Shown here one piece after another: positions 34,871-43,933 of a stretch of 64,000 bases of DNA (the stretch's first letter is position 1; each line of letters opens with the position of its first letter). Origin of the DNA: G963662675 sp963676845 (GTDB taxonomy: Bacteria > Bacteroidota > Bacteroidia > Bacteroidales > Prolixibacteraceae); assembly GCA_963676845.2 (NCBI GenBank), contig CAXXKK010000015.1:62001-126000 (forward strand), written 5' to 3'. Both the position numbers and the translations under genes were made by a program. A model generated the notes under the pieces. That model saw nothing but the letters and a program-made list of their open reading frames with translations, was not told the origin of the DNA and did no database searches.

Positions 34871-36415
34871 ATGGCCAATAAAAAAACAGACATGAGCAAA
34901 GTAAGAAAGACCTTAGTTTTATATCACCAAGGACGCGATAAATCCTTTATCAGTCGTTACCTTCATCTATCCAGAACGACGGTTCAGAAGTATATTAACC
35001 TGTTCACTTTATTAGGTCACGATATGGAGATGATTGAAAGTAAAAGCGATGCTGAGCTTGAACAGCTCTTTACGACCAATCAACCTCCCGAACTATCTCC
35101 CAGATTAAAAGCTGTTTATAATTATTTTCCCTATATGGAGAAGGAGCTCAAAAGAAAGGGAGTTACTAAACAACTGTTGTGGGAAGAGTACATCGTTCAG
35201 CATCCAGATGGCTTGAGCAGAAGCCAGTTTATGTATCGTTACCTGGAATGGAGCAAGAAAGTTAATCCTGTCATGCACATGGAGCATAAAGCAGGAGACA
35301 AACTCTTTATTGATTATGCAGGACAGAAGTTTATTGATAAAGATACCGGTGAAATCACAGAAGTTGAGTTTTTTGTTGCCATACTTGGATCAAGTCAATA
35401 CACTTATGCAGAAGCTTCTTTATCGCAACAGAAAGAAGATTTTATCGCTTCGGTTGAGAACGCATTACACTTCTACGGAGGCGTCCCGCAAGCTATTGTT
35501 CCGGACAATTTAAAATCTGCTGTTACAAAAAGCAGCAAATATGAGCCAACTATCAATGAAACTTTTGCAGACTTTGCGGAACATTATCAAACAGCTGTAT
35601 TACCGGCAAGGGCATATCGGCCAAGAGATAAGTCATTGGTGGAAGGAGCAGTAAGAATCCTCTATCAAAGAATTTATACGGCCTTACGAAATGAGGTGTT
35701 CTATAGTCTTGAAGAGCTTAATGAGGCCATCTGGAATCAGCTGGAGGTCCACAACAATAAAAAGCTTACAGGACGTCCTTTGTTACGATTGCAGATGTTT
35801 AATGCTGTTGAAAAAGAAGTACTTTCTCTATTACCAGAAAGTCGATATGAGATTAAATATCAATGCATGGCTACCGTTGGTCAGAATGGTCATGTACAAC
35901 TAGGTGCAGATAAGCATTATTACAGTGTCCCTTACCAGTTTATACGCAAGAAAGTAAAACTCTTATACTCATCCTCTACCGTCAAGATCTATCACAAATA
36001 CAATCTCATAGCCGTACACCAACGTAATATTAAACAACAGAACTATACAACTGTGCCTGAGCATCTGGCAAGTACACATCAGTTTGTAAGCGAATGGACA
36101 CCACAACGTTTTATCAACTGGGCTTCCTCAATCGATGAATACGTTAAAGAATATATCATCCACTTACTTGAGCAACGGGTGCACCCGGAACAAGCATACA
36201 AAAGCTGTTTAGGAGTACTGTCCTTTGCCAAGAAAGTAGGAGAAGAACGATTAACAGCTGCATGTAAAAGAGCATTAGATTATCAGCTCTATAACTATAG
36301 AACAATTGAAACAATCTTACAAAAAGGCCTTGATACCGTAGAAGAACAGTCTGAGGAAGAACTGCCTCAGTTACCCTTCCACACAAACATACGTGGCAAA
36401 AATTATTACAATTAA
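34871..36415 (+). CDS. istA: IS21 transposase IstA
   Basis: The start at 34871 gives 514 residues; the longer frame from 34754 runs through the terminal repeats and is rejected. The N-terminal helix-turn-helix (GRDKSFISRYLHLSRTTVQKYI) binds the ends. The rve-type catalytic core has the expected acidic residues in KLFIDYAGQKF, VPDNLKSAVTKS and KSLVEGAVRILYQRIY. The C-terminal part contains the Mu-type beta-barrel region (GHVQLGADKHYYSVPYQFI). It catalyses replicative or cut-and-paste transposition with IstB. No frameshift is seen. Confidence 0.95.
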   Translation: MANKKTDMSKVRKTLVLYHQGRDKSFISRYLHLSRTTVQKYINLFTLLGHDMEMIESKSDAELEQLFTTNQPPELSPRLKAVYNYFPYMEKELKRKGVTKQLLWEEYIVQHPDGLSRSQFMYRYLEWSKKVNPVMHMEHKAGDKLFIDYAGQKFIDKDTGEITEVEFFVAILGSSQYTYAEASLSQQKEDFIASVENALHFYGGVPQAIVPDNLKSAVTKSSKYEPTINETFADFAEHYQTAVLPARAYRPRDKSLVEGAVRILYQRIYTALRNEVFYSLEELNEAIWNQLEVHNNKKLTGRPLLRLQMFNAVEKEVLSLLPESRYEIKYQCMATVGQNGHVQLGADKHYYSVPYQFIRKKVKLLYSSSTVKIYHKYNLIAVHQRNIKQQNYTTVPEHLASTHQFVSEWTPQRFINWASSIDEYVKEYIIHLLEQRVHPEQAYKSCLGVLSFAKKVGEERLTAACKRALDYQLYNYRTIETILQKGLDTVEEQSEEELPQLPFHTNIRGKNYYN

Positions 36416-36425
36416 ATTTTAAACA

Positions 36426-37172
36426 ATGAATGAATCCACATTATTAAGAATGAACCAGATGAAGCTTTATGGTATGCATGGAGCTTTTAAAACAGCTATT
36501 GAAACTGGTAAAACTGACCACTATACGATCGATCAGTTTTTGGCAATGCTAATCCAGTCAGAATGGGATGACAGAAACAACCGCAAGACCAATCGAATGG
36601 TTAAAAATGCACGTTTCCATTACAATGCATCTATTGAAGAGATTATCTATGATGAAAACAGGAATATTAACCGCAACAATATAAATAGGCTTGCTGAGTG
36701 TGAGTATATTAAGAAGAATGAGAACTTATTAATCACTGGTAGTACAGGAGTTGGGAAAAGCTACATTGCTACGGCACTGGGATATCAGGCATGTATTGAA
36801 GGTTATCGTGTGATGTACTTTAACACTACAAAATTGTTTGCCAAACTAAAAATGGCCAAAGCAGATGGATCATACCTGAAAGAGATGGCTAAACTTGAAA
36901 GGCAACATCTGATTATATTAGATGATTTTGGTCTTCAACCACTGGATAATCAAAACCAACTCATATTAATGGAGTTGATTGAAGACCGAAATGGGAAAGG
37001 TTCAGTAATGGTTACATCACAAATACCTGTAAAAGGATGGTATAATTTAATTGGTGAAAAAACCATTGCTGACGCGATTATGGATCGACTTGTTCATCAA
37101 TCTCACCGAATAGAATTAATCGGTGAATCAATGCGTAGAAAAAGGAAAATTAGTAGTGACGAAAAATATTAA
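36426..37172 (+). CDS. istB: IS21 helper ATPase IstB
   Basis: The 248-residue DnaC/IstB-type AAA+ ATPase has Walker A GSTGVGKSYIATALG, Walker B LIILDDFGLQPL and the sensor motif VTSQIPVKGWY. It assembles on target DNA and activates IstA. It starts 10 bases after the istA stop, in the usual istAB order. Length is typical and the frame is intact. Confidence 0.95.
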   Translation: MNESTLLRMNQMKLYGMHGAFKTAIETGKTDHYTIDQFLAMLIQSEWDDRNNRKTNRMVKNARFHYNASIEEIIYDENRNINRNNINRLAECEYIKKNENLLITGSTGVGKSYIATALGYQACIEGYRVMYFNTTKLFAKLKMAKADGSYLKEMAKLERQHLIILDDFGLQPLDNQNQLILMELIEDRNGKGSVMVTSQIPVKGWYNLIGEKTIADAIMDRLVHQSHRIELIGESMRRKRKISSDEKY

Positions 37173-37297
37173 ATTTGTTGTACCAAAACAGTAGAAATTG
37201 TTCTTGTTTTTAATGACCAAAATTGCCTGCACAGTTTAAACCGGAGAAGCTGCACACTTTAAATCGGAACGGCTGCACACTTTGACCGGAATTTGCA

Positions 37298-37519
37298 TCC
37301 AACTAAGTATTTGATTTAATTAGATTATCCTTTGTTTAAAAAGCCGATAGAGAATATTTCTCTATCGGCTTTTATGTTTTTTACAGGGATTTTAAATTTA
37401 TCATAAAACACAAGTCATATCCTGTTGACCTATAATATATAACACTATATGAAACCTAGAACAGGTTAAATTATTTATTCAACTCATAAATAGATTGGGA
37501 AACAATTTATGAAGTTCAA
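37298..37519. other. Space between IS21 and HTCS gene
   Basis: After the IS right end, there is a strong terminator (37339-37373) and AT-rich sequence up to the HTCS stop. No gene is seen. Confidence 0.5.
37339..37373 (-). terminator. Bidirectional terminator after HTCS gene
   Basis: A perfect 16-bp stem, AAAAGCCGATAGAGAA (37339-37354) with TTCTCTATCGGCTTTT (37358-37373), has A-runs and T-runs on both sides. It can stop the minus-strand HTCS message and any plus-strand read-through from the IS. Confidence 0.85.
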
Positions 37520-40500
37520 TTATTTTCTCAATTTATCAGCAATGTACTCACTTGGTGAGACTCCAAAATGCTTTTTAAAACTTACTGAGAAGTGTGACAA
37601 TGTACTAAAGCCGGTTTCATCAGCAACCTCAGAAATATTGTACTTTCCACTTTCAAGAAGTTGTGCTGCCCTATTCAACTTAAAGGATTTAAAAAAGGCA
37701 TTTGGATTTTCTCCGGCGACACTTTTAATCTTATAATATAGCTTAGTCCGGCTAATTGATAGGATATCAGCAATTTTATTAATGTTTAGCTCTGAGTTTG
37801 AAAGCTCCTGTTCCATTACTTCATACAGATTATCCATAAACTGACGATCATGATAAGACAAGATATCTTTTTCAATCGTTTCCGTTTTTGTAACATGAGG
37901 CAAAATTTTCCTCAAACGCTCACGGTTAGCAAACTGAGATTTCACAAGAGACAAAAGATAAGAAGGAACAAAAGGCTTCACAACATAAGCGTCGGCTCCT
38001 AAGTTAAGACCTTCAACCTGATGCTCGACATTTCCCTTTGCCGTAAGCAGAATAATGGGAATATGACATGTATTTAAATTATTTTTCAGGGTTGAGCATA
38101 ATTCATATCCATCAATTTCACCGGGCATGACAACATCACTAACAATAAGATCCGGATTGTTTTCATCCACAAATTCGATGGCCGATTTTCCATTAAAACG
38201 AATTTCGACATTATAACTTGGAGAAAACAGTGTTTTTAAGAAATGGGCAACTTCAATATCATCTTCAACAACTAAAATAGTTGGTCTTTCTGATTTATTT
38301 ACATTTGAGTTCTCCTCATCTTCTTTTGATTCTTCGATGATATATTTAGGATCATCTGTTTCACTAAAGACTTTCTTATCTTCGGAGTAAACAGCATCAT
38401 TCGTTGGTAAAATGAAGCTTAACACAGCTCCCTGACCCTCTGTATTATTGCTTGCTTTTATCTGTCCGTGGTGAAGCTCAACCAAGTATTTAGAATAATA
38501 AAGGCCAATACCCGTACCCCAGTTGTATTGTCCGTTTGAATGTTGATCGACCTGATAGTAACGTTCAAATATTGCTTCATGTTGTTGCTCAGGAATCCCA
38601 ATTCCGGTATCCGAAACACTTATTCTAATGTACTCATCTGAAATAATATTTTCGTCCAGTTTAAATGATTTTGCAGCTTCATCAACTGAAATAACATCAA
38701 ATTGAATATTTATTTGTCCTCCCTGATCAGTAAACTTTAGAGCATTAGAAATTAAATTGCTAAGGACCTTTTCAAACTTATCTACATCAAGCCAGGTAAT
38801 AAATATTTCGTCCAGTCCTTTTGTTGTAATTGTTATCCCCTTTTCGCTCGCATTTAATTTAAATACTTCGAGTAAATCATTAACTACCGCAGTGCTATCA
38901 CAATACTTTACAACAAGATTTACATTTCCACTGTCAATCTTGCTAATTTCCATTAGCTGACTTACAAAGCGCAACATGCGATCAATATTCCGACGAACTA
39001 TGATTAATAAATTTTTAGATTGAAGGTCAACATTTTCATTTTCCAATATCATATCCACAGGTCCTTTAATCATGGTTAAAGGAGTTCTAAATTCGTGCGA
39101 TACGTTAGAGAAGAAGCTCATATTCATGATGTTTACTTTCTTCTCCTGCTCTTTTTCTCTAATTGCCTGACTAACCTCAATTCGTGATTGAAGTATTTTG
39201 TGATATTGCAACAAACCCAACAAGATGATTGCAAGAATAAGTAATGGGTAAAATAAATACATCATCAAGGGATGATTCCAGAAACCCGGATTAACAATTA
39301 TTTCAATTGAGTTTTCATCTAAAATGGATGAATAATCATTATTCCAGGCCCTAACACGAAATGTATATCTCCCGGGAGATAAGTTTGAATAAAAAGCCTG
39401 CCTGTTTATTCGGGCATCCACCCATTCGTCATCAACTCCTTCAAGCAAATAACTATATCTGGTCGTCGGAAAATCAGTGTATGCTAAAGCCACATAAGAG
39501 ATTCCAAAATAATTATCATCGTTAGCAAGATTTACGCTTTCAAACTTATCTGTAGTATTATCTGGACTAGTTTTCGAATATGCATGTTGAATTTTATTGT
39601 TTACAGTAATGTCCTCAAATAAAAGGTTTACTTCCTGTCTGTAATTAATATCCTTTGGATTAAAAACAGTTATGCCATGAAAACCACCAAAAATTAAACG
39701 ATTATCAGCGGTATTAAGTGCACTCCCCATATTAAATTGATTGCCACCAATTCCGTCTGATTCCGAGTAGGTTGTAAATTTATTATTAAGACGATCATAT
39801 TTAATTAAGCCCTCATTGGATGAAAACCACAAACAGTTTTCCTGATCTTCAACAATACCTTTAACATCCTCACAAGGCGCATTTACTTTTGTATATTTAT
39901 TTGTATTCGGGTTAAACATAAAAAGACCATCGCCTTCAGATCCTAACCAAATCATCCCGGCATTGTCTTCAAAAATAACCGTCGGGCTAAATGGAGAATC
40001 AGGGGTATAATCTGAAACAGAAAATTGTTTAAATGATAAATCATCAGGATCAAAAATTGAAATACCATGGAAATAAGTTGCTCCAACCATTTTTCCAGAG
40101 GAAAGCATAATTATATCTGATATTAGGGAGAATCCATTCTCTGGTGTTATGTCTAATAACTCATAATTTGACGAATCAGGATCAAGCAAATAGATTCGTG
40201 CCCCGAGTACAGTTACCCAAATTTCACCATACTTGTCTTCATTAATTGACATGATGTTAACTTCGGGAATGGAATATTTAATTTGTGGTTTTAAAACTTC
40301 ATTATCATAGGTACACTTATATATTTCGTATTCATATATCAAATAGATATTGTCTTTGCTATCGAGAAATAGAATGTCTGCCTTTTTATCACTCTCTAAA
40401 CCAGTAATGGGTATATGTTTTAACTCATCGTCAGCTTGTCTTATAAAGACGCCATGTCTGCTTGTTAGAAACCAAACGTTATTATCTTGATCCTCTGCGA

Positions 40501-41545
40501 TTGAAAGAACCGATTTATGGCTCAGCTTGGATGTTAAATATGCTTCATTATTAAACTGCTGCTTATATTTATAAATTATCTGAAAACCATTATCACTAGA
40601 GCCAATCCAAAGGTTATCATTTTGATCAGTTATAATTGTTGAAATTTCCATATCAGGTATCTCAAACGGGAAATGACTGCTATTTTGGGTGAAAATTTCC
40701 TTAGTCTCAGTATTAAAGAGGTACATTTCCAATGCGTCATTATAAACCAACAACTGATTATTTGAATACTCAAAAATTCCCTTAATATTAGACTTTCCAA
40801 AAGGATATTCACCAGAAAGATTATTGTCGATAAATTTTTCAGTATTGGTATCAAAAATTTGAAACTGACTTCCTGAAATCAGCCACAAATGATTATTTGA
40901 CTGCATGAAAAAATAAGTAATTAAATCATCTGTAGGTAAAAAGTCAGAAACGTTATCATTGTCTATGTCATAATATCTTATGCCATTATCAGAAACAGCC
41001 CAAATACGTCCCTTGCTATCCATGCAACATTCAGGATAAATTGCATCATGTACTATCGTATCTGAAATAAAGAACGACTCGAGCTCGGGATTAAATACTT
41101 CAAGATAATCACCGGTATTAGCAACAATTTTCCCTTTAGGTGTTTCATATAATTCTTTAGCATAACTACTTCTTCCACCAAAACTTACTTTTTTAAAATT
41201 ACCCTCAGAAGTATAATAACAAATTCCATTTTGTGTTCCGACCCAAATTCTTCCATCTGAACTATTTAGTAAAGATGAAATACGATTATCACATAAACTA
41301 TTCGGATTACTATTATTCAGATAACTATGAAAATCATAACCATTATACCTGTTTAAGCCATGAGAAGTACCAATCCACATATAACCATAGTCATCCTGCA
41401 TAAAGGCAGTAACGGTTTTATTAGAAATCTTGTCGGATATTTTAGCAATTTCAGGCAAAGAATTTAATTCATTATTGATGTTATCATCGCATCCTGTAAT
41501 TGCAATAACCACAAGTAAAAAAAACAATGATAGGTATTTCTTCAT
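37520..41545 (-). CDS. Hybrid two-component system regulator (HTCS), locus 2
   Basis: The ATG at 41545 gives 1341 residues. An N-terminal signal (SLFFLLVVIAITGC) ends in a lipobox-like Cys. It is followed by a two-component-regulator propeller with repeated DYGYMWIGTSHGLNRY-type blades, a Y_Y_Y domain (YSYLLEGVDDEWVDARINRQ), a membrane helix near 752-778, and a histidine kinase with His817 (NVSHEFRTPLT). The HATPase has VSDTGIGIPEQ and GTGIGLYYSK. A receiver with Asp1137 (IVSDVVMPGEIDGYE) and a C-terminal AraC helix-turn-helix (ISRTKLYYKIKSVAGENPNAFF) complete it. HTCS proteins bind a glycan fragment in the periplasm and activate PUL promoters. The likely targets are the three motif-bearing promoters to its right. 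Confidence 0.95.
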   Translation of the reverse strand: MKKYLSLFFLLVVIAITGCDDNINNELNSLPEIAKISDKISNKTVTAFMQDDYGYMWIGTSHGLNRYNGYDFHSYLNNSNPNSLCDNRISSLLNSSDGRIWVGTQNGICYYTSEGNFKKVSFGGRSSYAKELYETPKGKIVANTGDYLEVFNPELESFFISDTIVHDAIYPECCMDSKGRIWAVSDNGIRYYDIDNDNVSDFLPTDDLITYFFMQSNNHLWLISGSQFQIFDTNTEKFIDNNLSGEYPFGKSNIKGIFEYSNNQLLVYNDALEMYLFNTETKEIFTQNSSHFPFEIPDMEISTIITDQNDNLWIGSSDNGFQIIYKYKQQFNNEAYLTSKLSHKSVLSIAEDQDNNVWFLTSRHGVFIRQADDELKHIPITGLESDKKADILFLDSKDNIYLIYEYEIYKCTYDNEVLKPQIKYSIPEVNIMSINEDKYGEIWVTVLGARIYLLDPDSSNYELLDITPENGFSLISDIIMLSSGKMVGATYFHGISIFDPDDLSFKQFSVSDYTPDSPFSPTVIFEDNAGMIWLGSEGDGLFMFNPNTNKYTKVNAPCEDVKGIVEDQENCLWFSSNEGLIKYDRLNNKFTTYSESDGIGGNQFNMGSALNTADNRLIFGGFHGITVFNPKDINYRQEVNLLFEDITVNNKIQHAYSKTSPDNTTDKFESVNLANDDNYFGISYVALAYTDFPTTRYSYLLEGVDDEWVDARINRQAFYSNLSPGRYTFRVRAWNNDYSSILDENSIEIIVNPGFWNHPLMMYLFYPLLILAIILLGLLQYHKILQSRIEVSQAIREKEQEKKVNIMNMSFFSNVSHEFRTPLTMIKGPVDMILENENVDLQSKNLLIIVRRNIDRMLRFVSQLMEISKIDSGNVNLVVKYCDSTAVVNDLLEVFKLNASEKGITITTKGLDEIFITWLDVDKFEKVLSNLISNALKFTDQGGQINIQFDVISVDEAAKSFKLDENIISDEYIRISVSDTGIGIPEQQHEAIFERYYQVDQHSNGQYNWGTGIGLYYSKYLVELHHGQIKASNNTEGQGAVLSFILPTNDAVYSEDKKVFSETDDPKYIIEESKEDEENSNVNKSERPTILVVEDDIEVAHFLKTLFSPSYNVEIRFNGKSAIEFVDENNPDLIVSDVVMPGEIDGYELCSTLKNNLNTCHIPIILLTAKGNVEHQVEGLNLGADAYVVKPFVPSYLLSLVKSQFANRERLRKILPHVTKTETIEKDILSYHDRQFMDNLYEVMEQELSNSELNINKIADILSISRTKLYYKIKSVAGENPNAFFKSFKLNRAAQLLESGKYNISEVADETGFSTLSHFSVSFKKHFGVSPSEYIADKLRK

Positions 41546-41625
41546 CCTCTTCAAATGCATTGTATATGTATCGTTTATCATACAAGTTTAATCCTTTTGT
41601 ATTAATAATAAAAGCAAAATAATGC

Positions 41626-41664
41626 AAAAAGAAGGAGGGGAAAGTTAACCTCCTCCTCCTTCTT
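41626..41664 (-). terminator. Terminator of the locus 2 SusC operon
   Basis: AAGAAGGAGG (41629-41638) pairs with CCTCCTTCTT (41655-41664). On the minus strand a TTTTT run follows. It lies between the CE1 esterase stop and the HTCS start, separating the two units. Confidence 0.75.
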
Positions 41665-41696
41665 GAAAAAACATAAAAGAATAAAATCTACTGAAT

Positions 41697-42881
41697 CTAT
41701 TTAAATAACTCAGGTGCGAATTCACTTAAATATATGCGCCAGTTTCTCCAGATATGTCCACCGTCAGTTTCTAAGTATTCATACTCATACTTGTTTTCAT
41801 CCAGCTTTTTTCTGTAATCGCTAATACTTTGGTATAAGAAGTCGGTTTTACCGATACCAATCCAGTATAAAGCAGGATTTTTTGAAAATTGTATGGCCAA
41901 TTTTTCATCCATATTGGCATAGATTTCGGACTCGATGCCCTCGTTTGGTAAAACAGCTGCAGAGAAAAGTCCTACATAGTTAAACATATCCGGATATTGT
42001 TTTGAGATATGCAGTGAATGAAAACCACCCATTGACAATCCGGCAATAGCACGTCCGCTTTTCTTTTTAATTGTACGATAATGACTCTCAACAAAATCTA
42101 CCACATCCGGAAAAGCTGTTTCAATAGTACCATCCATCGAACCACTCATGTAAGGTTTAATCATCCCTTCAGCGGCCTCGCCTGGTGCAGCCTGATGTTT
42201 GGCATTACCATTAGGCATTACCACAATCATAGGCTCAGCTTTTCCCTGAGCAATAAGATTATCTAAAATTTGAGCAGTTCGTCCGGTCGCAATCCATGCT
42301 TCTTCGTCACCACCCATGCCATGTAAAAGGTATAAAACCGGATATTTTGTTTTGCTTTCTTCATAACCAGCAGGAGTATAAACTGTCATTCTACGCTCCA
42401 TTCCCAAAGAAGGTGAATTGTACCACACTTTAGAAACCGTACCATGAGGAACATCCTGAACGCTGTACAAATCACCTTTTCCACCATCAATAATGAAATA
42501 ATTTGTTAGGGTAGAAACATCGCGAGCTACATAAGCGTTATTCGGATCTTTAACATTTGCGAAATCATCAATAGTAAATGAGTAGCTGTAAAGTTCTGAA
42601 GCCAGTGGTTCTGAGGTAAATTCCCAAACTCCATCTTTTTCAATCATATCAACAGGAAGAGTAGTCTCAAAAGTACCGAAATCCGTTTCTACTTTTTGTG
42701 TTTTAAGAAAATCACCTGTTAGTTGAACTTTTACAGCTTTTGGAGCTATAAGGCGGAAAGTAACACTATTATCCGGGTTAATTTCTGGAGATGTAATTTC
42801 TTGTCCACCCCACAATGCCTGCTGAGCCATACTTACATTACAAATAAATACAGCTAGAAATACTAATAAAATCTTATTCAT
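41697..42881 (-). CDS. CE1-type esterase with N-terminal E-set domain, locus 2
   Basis: The 394-residue secreted enzyme has a signal peptide ending in SMAQQ, an E-set domain at about residues 38-130 (VTFRLIAPKAVKVQLTGDF), and a CE1 domain. The triad is Ser283 in GLSMGG, Asp347 in GIGKTDFL and His376 in DGGHIWRNWR; LLHGMGG is the oxyanion loop. The GIGKTD context matches Bacteroidota feruloyl-esterase-like CE1 enzymes. It is the last gene of the SusC-SusD-YdjC-CE1 operon, 25 bases after the YdjC-like gene. Confidence 0.9.
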   Translation of the reverse strand: MNKILLVFLAVFICNVSMAQQALWGGQEITSPEINPDNSVTFRLIAPKAVKVQLTGDFLKTQKVETDFGTFETTLPVDMIEKDGVWEFTSEPLASELYSYSFTIDDFANVKDPNNAYVARDVSTLTNYFIIDGGKGDLYSVQDVPHGTVSKVWYNSPSLGMERRMTVYTPAGYEESKTKYPVLYLLHGMGGDEEAWIATGRTAQILDNLIAQGKAEPMIVVMPNGNAKHQAAPGEAAEGMIKPYMSGSMDGTIETAFPDVVDFVESHYRTIKKKSGRAIAGLSMGGFHSLHISKQYPDMFNYVGLFSAAVLPNEGIESEIYANMDEKLAIQFSKNPALYWIGIGKTDFLYQSISDYRKKLDENKYEYEYLETDGGHIWRNWRIYLSEFAPELFK

Positions 42882-42906
42882 ACGTTTTATTTAAATTGAT
42901 TGATAA

Positions 42907-43779
42907 TTAATTACTTGCACCAGAAATAATATCTCCATAGCTTACCAATTTTACTCCTTTTTTAGTTATTGCATCTTTTACACGTTCACTGGTGTACAAT
43001 TCCAAAACTTCCTGACGGTCATCCGATACATTTTCGTATCCAATATGCCAGATGGCACTCATTTCCTCGCCTCCAACTGCTGGATGCTCTATATAAACAT
43101 AGGTTTTACCTTTTTCAAGCTTATCAATAGCTTCCATCAATGCATTTTCTCTGCCTTTAATGGAGTTATCAAATCTTAATGGGAAACTCTGAATTCCCAA
43201 ATTCTTAGTTGTTTCTCCACCATCATCAACAAAAGGCAATCCATATTCCTCGGATAACCTTGCAGCTAAAGCACTAATTTCTTCATTTGTAATCCCCCAC
43301 ATCATATGCCCTGACAAATGAGTTACATTTGATACAAGTTTAAGCCCAAGTTCAATTTGCGCACGAAGTTCTGCCTCCACTTCATCTATTTTAATTTTCT
43401 CGTTTACAGCCATTAATGATTGCCCCGGATAAGCCTCCGTTGGAAATACATTTGGGTAGAAATAACCATTCTCATCGGTTAATGAAGGACATTGAGTTAG
43501 TGGTCTCCACTTCATATTTTCCCATTCGCTTGTAAGAGCCAAATGCAAACCAACATCAATCCCAGGATTTTCATTAAGCATTTTAACTGCTTCGGGCAAC
43601 CAAGGTGTTACAACCATCAATTCTGCAGAACGACTAATACCTTCTGTACACGATTTAATAACACCAACATTTGCAGCATGTGTACTGCCAATATCATCAG
43701 AACGAAAAATAACTTGCTGCGCAGAGCTAACTTTTGCAAGTGCTATTAAAATTAGGAAAAGACTTATTATTTTATTCAT
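42907..43779 (-). CDS. YdjC/ChbG-like carbohydrate deacetylase, locus 2
   Basis: The 290-residue secreted protein has a signal peptide ending in SSAQQ. YdjC ligands are FRSDDIGSTHAANVG (Asp28, Asp29), VGLHLALTSEW (His79), THLSGHMMW (His154, His158) and YIEHPAVGGEEM. It is a clear paralogue of the protein at 19645-20478, and in both loci it accompanies a CE1 esterase. That implies the two loci attack the same kind of linkage. The exact deacylation reaction is not established for these secreted members. Confidence 0.86.
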   Translation of the reverse strand: MNKIISLFLILIALAKVSSAQQVIFRSDDIGSTHAANVGVIKSCTEGISRSAELMVVTPWLPEAVKMLNENPGIDVGLHLALTSEWENMKWRPLTQCPSLTDENGYFYPNVFPTEAYPGQSLMAVNEKIKIDEVEAELRAQIELGLKLVSNVTHLSGHMMWGITNEEISALAARLSEEYGLPFVDDGGETTKNLGIQSFPLRFDNSIKGRENALMEAIDKLEKGKTYVYIEHPAVGGEEMSAIWHIGYENVSDDRQEVLELYTSERVKDAITKKGVKLVSYGDIISGASN

Positions 43780-43808
43780 TTTTTATTTGTTTATTGATTA
43801 CCAGATAA

Positions 43809-43854
43809 AAGAAATGATACCTAGATTGTCATTCAATCTTTAGTATCATTTCTT
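43809..43854 (-). terminator. Terminator/attenuator after susD, locus 2
   Basis: AAGAAATGATAC (43809-43820) pairs with GTATCATTTCTT (43843-43854), with an inner stem AGATTG/CAATCT. On the minus strand TTTCTTTTAT follows. It lies between SusD and the YdjC-like gene and probably lowers expression of the enzymes relative to SusCD. Confidence 0.7.
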
Positions 43855-43933
43855 ATTATTTTTACTTAAACATATAGATAAGATCTACAAATTCAAGATG
43901 TATTGAACGATTAAAACCTATGCATTACTTAAA

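Larger units (their letters stand above)
34690..37297 (+). mobile_element. IS21-family insertion sequence
   Basis: The element runs from TGCAAAATCCGG (left end) to CCGGAATTTGCA (right end), which are inverted copies with one mismatch in 12 bases. Inside the left end, several direct repeats of the type CCGGTCAAAGTGGTCAC occur up to about 34807. Inside the right end, three copies of a GCACACTTTGACCGG-like repeat lie at about 37229-37290. Multiple terminal repeats with istA and istB are the IS21 signature. No convincing target duplication was found at the flanks. Both genes are open, so it may be active. Confidence 0.88.

Noticed and set aside
34684..37303. Target-site duplication of the IS21
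   Set aside because: The bases next to the two ends (GCTGCA and TCCAAC) do not match, so no duplication is claimed.
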